From NCBI RefSeq assembly GCF_002811245.1, contig NZ_NIVQ01000028.1, positions 1-34,010 of the forward strand: 34,010 nt of DNA, in the 5' to 3' direction. The DNA is from Vibrio salilacus (GTDB taxonomy: Bacteria; Pseudomonadota; Gammaproteobacteria; Enterobacterales; Vibrionaceae). Both the position numbers and the translations under genes were made by a program. Of this stretch, positions 29,392 through 34,010 are shown piece by piece; positions within the stretch are counted from its first letter, which is position 1; the number at the start of each line of letters is the position of its first letter. The notes under the pieces were generated by a model. That model was not told the DNA's origin. It was given only the letters and a program-made list of their open reading frames with translations, and searched no databases.

Positions 29392-30254
29392 TCACTGAAA
29401 CCACTCACTGGCCTTCACCAGCAAAACTTAATCTTTTCCTTTACATCACCGGACGTAGAGATAACGGCTACCATGAATTGCAAACCCTGTTTCAGTTTCT
29501 TGATCACGGTGATGAATTGACGATTACCGCCAATCAATCCGGTCAGATCACGCTCTCACCCGACATTCCTGGCGTAACACTGCACGACAATCTCATTTGG
29601 CAAGCGGCAACCGCTTTGCAAAACGCCGCCGATTGTTGCCTAGGGGCGCATATCGAACTGAATAAAGTACTGCCTATGGGCGGTGGTATTGGAGGAGGCT
29701 CATCCAATGCGGCCACCACCTTGGTTGCCCTCAATTATCTATGGCAAACCAAGTTATCAGATGATGAACTAGCCCAAATTGGCTTAAAGCTCGGCGCCGA
29801 TGTGCCGGTATTTACACGCGGGTTTGCCGCGTTTGCTGAGGGTGTCGGGGAAGAATTAACCAAAGCAGAGCCTACTGAGAACTGGTATCTAGTCGTTCGC
29901 CCTAACGTGTCAATTGCAACGGCCGATATTTTTAACCACCCAAAGCTGACTAGAAACACACCAAAACGTGCGCTGGCAACACTTCTTGACAACAATTACG
30001 AAAACGATTGCGAAAAAATTGTCCGAATGCTGTACCCAGAGGTTGATAAGCAACTTTCATGGCTGCTACAATATGCGCCGTCGCGGTTGACCGGGACAGG
30101 ATCATGCGTTTTTGCTGAATTTTCGAGCAATAACGAAGCTGTATCTGCTCTTGGGAAACTGCCAGACACTGTCTCTGCCTTCGTGGCAAAAGGCAAAAAT
30201 GTCTCACCTTTACATGAGACATTGGCTAAGTATGTATGTTTAGCCCACACATAA
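29388..30254 (+). CDS. ispE: 4-(cytidine 5'-diphospho)-2-C-methyl-D-erythritol kinase
   Basis: GHMP-family kinase of 288 residues in the non-mevalonate (MEP) isoprenoid pathway. The opening is [22 protein letters not shown]. The ATP-binding glycine-rich loop [14 protein letters not shown] is at 96-109, and a catalytic-region Asp138 is in LGADVPVF. Translation is coupled to lolB by a 4-nt overlap, and prs begins 38 nt after the ispE stop, typical of the lolB-ispE-prs set. Confidence 0.97.
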   Translation: MITETTHWPSPAKLNLFLYITGRRDNGYHELQTLFQFLDHGDELTITANQSGQITLSPDIPGVTLHDNLIWQAATALQNAADCCLGAHIELNKVLPMGGGIGGGSSNAATTLVALNYLWQTKLSDDELAQIGLKLGADVPVFTRGFAAFAEGVGEELTKAEPTENWYLVVRPNVSIATADIFNHPKLTRNTPKRALATLLDNNYENDCEKIVRMLYPEVDKQLSWLLQYAPSRLTGTGSCVFAEFSSNNEAVSALGKLPDTVSAFVAKGKNVSPLHETLAKYVCLAHT

Positions 30255-30292
30255 TCAATTTAAAAACTGGACGCAACCCTGAGGTTTCCACC

Positions 30293-31237
30293 GTGCCTGA
30301 TATGAAGCTATTTGCTGGTAACGCTACACCTGAACTAGCCCAACGTATTGCTGATCGTCTCTACATCTCTCTTGGTGATGCAAGCGTTTCACGTTTTTCT
30401 GATGGCGAAGTCGCTGTTCAAATCAACGAGAACGTTCGTGGTAGTGATGTTTTCATTATCCAATCAACTTGTGCACCAACTAACGACAACCTAATGGAAC
30501 TTGTAGTGATGATTGATGCAATGCGCCGCGCTTCAGCGGGCCGTATTACTGCAGTTATCCCTTACTTCGGTTATGCACGCCAAGACCGTCGTGTACGTTC
30601 TGCACGTGTGCCTATCACGGCAAAAGTTGTTGCGGATTTCCTTTCTAACGTTGGCGTTGACCGCGTTCTGACTATCGACCTTCACGCAGAGCAAATCCAA
30701 GGCTTCTTCGATGTACCCGTAGACAACATCTTCGGCACGCCTGTACTGCTTGAAGATATGCACGCTCGTGGCCTTGAAAACCCAGTGGTAGTTTCACCTG
30801 ACCTTGGTGGTGTAGTACGTGCTCGTGCAACGGCAAAAGCGTTAGGTGATATTGATATTGCTATCGTTGATAAGCGTCGCCCACGTGCCAACGTTTCTGA
30901 AGTGATGAACCTCATCGGCGATGTAGAAGGTCGCGACTGTGTCATCGTTGACGATATGATTGATACAGGTGGCACGCTATGTAAAGCTGCGGAAGCGTTG
31001 AAAGAACGCGGTGCGAAGCGAGTATTTGCTTACGCAACTCACGCTGTTTTCTCAGGTAATGCAGCGCAGAACATTGGTAACTCAGTCCTTGATCAAGTCA
31101 TCGTCACTGACTCAATCACACTACCTAAAGAGATGGAAGCAACAGGTAAAGTTACCTGCCTAAGCCTCTCTCGTATGTTAGCGGAAGCCATTCGTCGTAT
31201 TAGCAACGAAGAGTCAATCTCAGCCATGTTTAACTAA
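30293..31237 (+). CDS. prs: Ribose-phosphate pyrophosphokinase
   Basis: PRPP synthetase of 314 residues (E. coli 315) makes PRPP for purine, pyrimidine, NAD, His and Trp synthesis. The start is the GTG at 30293 ([17 protein letters not shown]), as in E. coli, with GAGG 8 nt upstream. An ATG 57 nt upstream is in frame but inside ispE and unsupported. The PRPP-binding loop [12 protein letters not shown] is at 217-228, the flexible [12 protein letters not shown] loop at 194-205, and the conserved His at 131. It closes with a strong terminator. Confidence 0.97.
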   Translation: MPDMKLFAGNATPELAQRIADRLYISLGDASVSRFSDGEVAVQINENVRGSDVFIIQSTCAPTNDNLMELVVMIDAMRRASAGRITAVIPYFGYARQDRRVRSARVPITAKVVADFLSNVGVDRVLTIDLHAEQIQGFFDVPVDNIFGTPVLLEDMHARGLENPVVVSPDLGGVVRARATAKALGDIDIAIVDKRRPRANVSEVMNLIGDVEGRDCVIVDDMIDTGGTLCKAAEALKERGAKRVFAYATHAVFSGNAAQNIGNSVLDQVIVTDSITLPKEMEATGKVTCLSLSRMLAEAIRRISNEESISAMFN

Positions 31238-31261
31238 TCGATAGCTCGATTAAGCATTGAC

Positions 31262-31295
31262 AACAACACCCCATTCTCGGGGTGTTGTTTTATTT
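31262..31295 (+). terminator. Terminator after prs
   Basis: The 11-bp stem AACAACACCCC (31262-31272) pairs with GGGGTGTTGTT (31279-31289) around a 6-nt loop, followed by TTATTTT. It is a classical intrinsic terminator. Confidence 0.92.
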
Positions 31296-31385
31296 TCACT
31301 CGCCTTCAGTTTTCTCATCTCGCCCGAGATGAGAATTGTGTGCTATCATACCGCGCTTTTTGAGATTCCAAGAGAGATCCGAACC

Positions 31386-31976
31386 TTGAGTCAGCCAATT
31401 AAACTTCTTGTCGGCCTAGCCAACCCAGGACCTGAATATGCCAAAACTCGCCATAATGCGGGCGCTTGGGTGGTCGAAGAGCTTGCACGTATTCATAACG
31501 TCACGCTTAAAAACGAAGCTAAATTTTTCGGTTTAACCGGACGCATCATGGTTAATGGTCAGGATCTTCGCTTACTCATCCCGACGACCTTTATGAACCT
31601 CTCAGGTAAATCCATTGCTGCAATGGCAAAGTTTTACCAGATCACACCAGAAGAGATCATGATCGCACACGATGAGTTGGACTTACCTCCGGGTGTCGCT
31701 AAGTTTAAAAAAGGTGGGGGTCATGGGGGGCACAATGGCCTACGTGATACCATCAGCAAACTTGGCAATTGCAAAGATTTCTATCGCTTGCGGATTGGCA
31801 TTGGCCATCCTGGGCATAAAGATAAAGTCGCCGGCTTTGTATTAGGCAAAGCACCGGCAAAAGAACAAGAGCTTATTGAAGCAGCCGCAGACGAATCTGT
31901 GCGCTGTTTAGACATCCTGCTAAAGGATGGTCTTTCAAAAGCACAAAACCGTTTACACACGTTCAAAGCTGAATAA
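31386..31976 (+). CDS. pth: Peptidyl-tRNA hydrolase
   Basis: Recycles peptidyl-tRNAs dropped from the ribosome. The start is the rare TTG at 31386 ([15 protein letters not shown], 196 residues), matching known Vibrio Pth N-termini as I recall them. The in-frame ATG start 129 nt further upstream would add 43 residues unlike the family and overlap the prs terminator. Active-site residues are visible: Asn13 in LANPG, His23 in TRHNAGAW and Asp96 in [10 protein letters not shown], at +3 from E. coli. GAGAG lies upstream of the start. The ychF gene starts 10 nt after the stop. Confidence 0.95.
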   Translation: MSQPIKLLVGLANPGPEYAKTRHNAGAWVVEELARIHNVTLKNEAKFFGLTGRIMVNGQDLRLLIPTTFMNLSGKSIAAMAKFYQITPEEIMIAHDELDLPPGVAKFKKGGGHGGHNGLRDTISKLGNCKDFYRLRIGIGHPGHKDKVAGFVLGKAPAKEQELIEAAADESVRCLDILLKDGLSKAQNRLHTFKAE

Positions 31977-31986
31977 GGTTACTATC

Positions 31987-33078
31987 ATGGGTTTTAAATG
32001 TGGCATCGTTGGACTACCAAACGTTGGTAAATCAACTCTGTTTAACGCACTCACCAAAGCTGGCATCGAAGCGGCTAACTTTCCGTTCTGTACTATCGAG
32101 CCAAACACAGGTGTTGTTCCTGTACCGGATCTACGTTTAGATGCACTAGCAAAAATCGTAAACCCACAAAAGATTCTGCCGACAACGATGGAATTCGTTG
32201 ATATCGCAGGTTTGGTCGCGGGCGCTTCTCGTGGTGAAGGCTTGGGCAACAAGTTCCTAGCCAACATCCGTGAAACTGACGCAATTGGTCACGTAGTACG
32301 TTGCTTTGAGAACGAAAACATCGTTCACGTGGCAGGTAAAGTTTCACCGATTGAAGACATCGAGGTCATCAACCTTGAGCTTGCAATGGCGGATCTCGAC
32401 GCATGTGAACGCGCAATTCAACGTAATGCGAAAAAAGCCAAAGGCGGTGATAAAGACGCGAAGTTTGAACTGACTGTTCTTGAGAAACTGCTACCTATCC
32501 TAACTGAAGGTGGAATGGCACGCACAGTTGAGCTATCTAAAGAAGAGTTGGCAGCAATCGGCTACCTAAACTTCCTGACTCTGAAGCCAACGATGTACAT
32601 TGCCAACGTCAATGAAGATGGTTTCGAAAATAACCCTTATCTAGACGCGGTTCGCGAGTTCGCAGACAAAGAAAATAACGTGGTTGTGCCTGTCTGTGCA
32701 GCTATCGAGTCTGAGCTTTCTGAACTAGACGATGAAGATCGCGAAGAGTTTCTTGCTGACATGGGCATCGAAGAACCAGGCCTAAACCGTGTGATCCGTT
32801 CAGGCTATGAACTGCTCACACTACACACCTACTTTACTGCAGGTGTTAAAGAAGTTCGCGCTTGGACTATTCCTGTGGGGGCAACCGCACCTCAAGCCGC
32901 AGGTAAAATTCACACAGACTTCGAAAAAGGTTTTATCCGCGCAGAAGTCGTAGGCTATGATGATTTCATTACCTACAACGGCGAAAATGGCGCGAAAGAT
33001 GCCGGCAAATGGCGTTTGGAAGGCAAAGAATACATCGTTAAAGATGGCGATGTTATCCACTTCCGCTTTAACGTGTAA
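31987..33078 (+). CDS. ychF: Redox-responsive ATPase YchF (Obg-family)
   Basis: YchF of 363 residues from the ATG at 31987. The G1 loop GLPNVGKST is at 9-17, and [17 protein letters not shown] gives the G3 region. The base-recognition motif is NVNE rather than NKxD, explaining ATP preference in this family. A helical insertion domain and a C-terminal TGS domain ([16 protein letters not shown] onward) are present. YchF associates with ribosomes and modulates oxidative-stress responses. The pth-ychF pair is widely conserved. Confidence 0.97.
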   Translation: MGFKCGIVGLPNVGKSTLFNALTKAGIEAANFPFCTIEPNTGVVPVPDLRLDALAKIVNPQKILPTTMEFVDIAGLVAGASRGEGLGNKFLANIRETDAIGHVVRCFENENIVHVAGKVSPIEDIEVINLELAMADLDACERAIQRNAKKAKGGDKDAKFELTVLEKLLPILTEGGMARTVELSKEELAAIGYLNFLTLKPTMYIANVNEDGFENNPYLDAVREFADKENNVVVPVCAAIESELSELDDEDREEFLADMGIEEPGLNRVIRSGYELLTLHTYFTAGVKEVRAWTIPVGATAPQAAGKIHTDFEKGFIRAEVVGYDDFITYNGENGAKDAGKWRLEGKEYIVKDGDVIHFRFNV

Positions 33079-33101
33079 TATTATTCCAAGTCTTTGACTT
33101 T

Positions 33102-33131
33102 AAAAGCCAGCCATTTCGCTGGCTTTTTTGT
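33102..33131 (+). terminator. Terminator after ychF
   Basis: The 10-bp stem AAAAGCCAGC (33102-33111) pairs with GCTGGCTTTT (33118-33127) around a 6-nt loop, followed by a T run. It uses the same stem sequence as the gloA terminator. Confidence 0.92.
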
Positions 33132-33264
33132 TTTATCCCAACAAAGTTGCAAATTAAACCACGCCTCGAGCGTTGGTTTGTTATCACTTTTCGATCATTA
33201 ACACGCCTCTTTGTTTAAAAAGAAACCGAACAGTTGATTTCTGAGGATTTATTCAAAAAAACTA

Positions 33265-33293
33265 TTGACGCCTTTGTCTCAACTTCGCATAAT
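33265..33293 (+). promoter_or_regulatory. Strong sigma-70 promoter of the tRNA array
   Basis: TTGACG (33265-33270) and CATAAT (33288-33293) are separated by exactly 17 nt. They are followed by a GC-rich discriminator, GCGCGCC. This form is typical of stringently controlled stable-RNA promoters. The tRNA-Met begins 54 nt downstream. Confidence 0.8.
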
Positions 33294-33346
33294 GCGCGCC
33301 GTTCCCGATGATAAGGCAACGAATCGGAAAGAACAAAATAAGGTAT

Positions 33347-33423
33347 GGCTACGTAGCTCAGCTGGTTAGAGCACATCACTCATAATGATGGGGTCACAGG
33401 TTCGAATCCCGTCGTAGCCACCA
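33347..33423 (+). tRNA. tRNA-Met (elongator type, CAT anticodon)
   Basis: A 77-nt tRNA ending in encoded CCA. The acceptor stem GGCTACG pairs with CGTAGCC, the D-loop has GCTGGTTAGAGC, the anticodon CAT is at 33381-33383, and the T-arm carries GGTTCGAATCC. First gene of an array matching the start of E. coli metT-leuW-glnU. Confidence 0.97.
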
Positions 33424-33460
33424 TTCCTAACTGCTTTTACGAGAGTGTTTAGGAATAGAT

Positions 33461-33545
33461 GCGGACGTGGCGGAATTGGTAGACGCACCAGATTTAGGTT
33501 CTGGCGCCGCAAGGTGTGAGAGTTCAAGTCTCTCCGTCCGCACCA
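33461..33545 (+). tRNA. tRNA-Leu (TAG anticodon)
   Basis: An 85-nt class II tRNA. The acceptor GCGGACG pairs with CGTCCGC, the TAG anticodon is at 33495-33497 between CCAGA and TCTGG, and a long variable arm (GGCGCCGCAAGGTG) follows. It ends in encoded ACCA. It corresponds to E. coli leuW in the metT operon. Confidence 0.97.
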
Positions 33546-33572
33546 TTATTTATAGCGTTAAGCTATATCTGT

Positions 33573-33647
33573 AGGGCTATCGCCAAGCGGTAAGGCAGCG
33601 GCTTTTGATGCCGCCATTCCCTGGTTCGAATCCAGGTAGCCCTGCCA
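33573..33647 (+). tRNA. tRNA-Gln (TTG anticodon)
   Basis: A 75-nt tRNA. The acceptor AGGGCTA pairs perfectly with TAGCCCT, with G as discriminator and encoded CCA. The anticodon TTG is at 33605-33607 between GCGGC and GCCGC, and the T arm is CCTGG TTCGAAT CCAGG. It is the only intact Gln tRNA visible here; its 3' end and trailer recur in the repeats that follow. Confidence 0.97.
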
Positions 33648-33879
33648 TATTTAAAAAGGTTCAGTGATAGAGAGCATTTGATGCCCCGTTCATTGTCCCT
33701 GGTTCGGCTCGAAGCAGCCCTGCCATATTTAAAAAGGTTCAGTGATAGAGAGCATTTGATGCCCCGTTCATTGTCCCTGGTTCGGCTCGAAGCAGCCCTG
33801 CCATATTTTAAAAGGTTCAGTGGTAGAGAGCATTTGATGCCCCGTTCATTGTCCGTGGTTGGGCTCCAATAGCCTGCCA
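33648..33879 (+). repeat. Three tandem tRNA-Gln-derived repeats (78, 78 and 76 nt)
   Basis: Units at 33648-33725 and 33726-33803 are identical over 78 nt; 33804-33879 is a diverged third copy. Each starts with the trailer that follows tRNA-Gln (TATTTAAAAAGG) and runs through a D-arm-like TTCAGTGGTAGAG (third copy). Each also shares TTTGATGCC and TCCCTGGTTCG with tRNA-Gln (the latter altered in copy 3) and ends in a tRNA-like CTGCCA. The 5' acceptor strand AGGGCTA is missing and the T stem is broken, so no unit can form a normal tRNA. They are tRNA pseudogenes or a spacer RNA element, sitting where E. coli has a second Gln tRNA. Confidence 0.9.
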
Positions 33880-33912
33880 TTTTAAAAGTGTTAAGCCTTT
33901 CACAAAAAGGGC

Positions 33913-33941
33913 TTGTCACTAAGAGCGCGAGGGTTTATATT
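33913..33941 (+). promoter_or_regulatory. Candidate internal sigma-70 promoter for the second tRNA-Met
   Basis: TTGTCA (33913-33918) and TATATT (33936-33941) are separated by 17 nt. The predicted transcription start is about 8-10 nt before the second tRNA-Met. The promoter follows the degenerate repeats and could let the downstream tRNAs be transcribed independently. Confidence 0.6.
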
Positions 33942-33956
33942 GTCTCGCTCACGAGT

Positions 33957-34010
33957 GGCTACGTAGCTCAGCTGGTTAGAGCACATCACTCATAATGATG
34001 GGGTCACAGG
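33957..34010 (+). tRNA. tRNA-Met second copy (partial, cut by window end)
   Basis: The 54 nt present are identical to the first 54 nt of the tRNA-Met at 33347, including the CAT anticodon. The 3' quarter lies outside the window. The order Met-Leu-Gln-(repeats)-Met parallels metT-leuW-glnU-glnW-metU of E. coli. Confidence 0.95.

Noticed and set aside
33563..33919. A minus-strand open frame of 118 residues over tRNA-Gln and the repeats
   Set aside because: It runs antisense through a tRNA gene and owes its repeated peptide to the 78-nt units. Such frames are common artefacts over tRNA arrays.

Overview
The window is a stretch of a Vibrio (Vibrionaceae, Gammaproteobacteria) chromosome made almost entirely of conserved core genes. 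The evidence is the sodium-type flagellar motor protein MotY beside rnt, a Vibrio-type secreted 5'-nucleotidase (NutA/UshA), a chemoreceptor in the bcp-perM interval, and near-complete preservation of several E. coli gene neighbourhoods. The species cannot be fixed from sequence alone. Coding density is high, and no prophage, insertion sequence, CRISPR array or integron was found.

Layout. (1) 1-3762, plus strand: the 3' end of rsxC with a repetitive tail, then rsxD, rsxG, rsxE (electron-transport complex), nth and gloA. (2) 3828-6920: motY (minus) divergent from rnt, then a NhaC-superfamily antiporter. (3) 7010-10292: bamC and dapA (minus) divergent from gcvR and bcp, the same order as E. coli bcp-gcvR-dapA-bamC. 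(4) 10343-13712, minus strand: a chemoreceptor with an amino-acid-type dCache sensor and a sigma-28-like promoter, perM, and a TusA-family protein. (5) 13945-16762: bepA, an arsC-like yfgD, a WrbA-like flavodoxin and a DUF2069 membrane protein. These face a DUF2066 exported protein on the minus strand. (6) 18350-22841: uraA with a PurR-like operator, an orphan periplasmic solute-binding protein, ybaK and nutA/ushA. (7) 23223-28615, minus strand: hemA-prfA-prmC-sirB2-sirB1-kdsA, identical in order to E. coli hemA-prfA-prmC-ychQ-ychA-kdsA. (8) 28777-33078, plus strand: lolB-ispE-prs, then pth-ychF. (9) 33265-34010: a tRNA array, Met(CAU)-Leu(UAG)-Gln(UUG), followed by three tandem tRNA-Gln-like degenerate repeats and a second Met(CAU) cut by the window end. 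It parallels the E. coli metT operon (Met-Leu-Gln-Gln-Met), with the repeats sitting where the second Gln tRNA would be.

The main themes are redox and Fe-S maintenance (Rsx, Nth, GloA, Bcp, YfgD, WrbA), outer-membrane assembly (BamC, BepA, LolB), translation (HemA as tRNA-linked haem entry, PrfA, PrmC, Pth, YchF, YbaK, tRNAs), nucleotide salvage (UraA, NutA, Prs), and motility and chemotaxis (MotY, MCP). Five convergent or tail-end gene pairs are separated by clear hairpin terminators.

The most unusual element is the 78-nt tRNA-derived repeat array at 33648-33879. Two copies are identical, each ends in a tRNA-like CCA, and each lacks the 5' acceptor strand, so they cannot be normal tRNAs. 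The arrangement resembles E. coli tyrT (rtT RNA) repeats, and it is the best candidate here for an undescribed RNA element.
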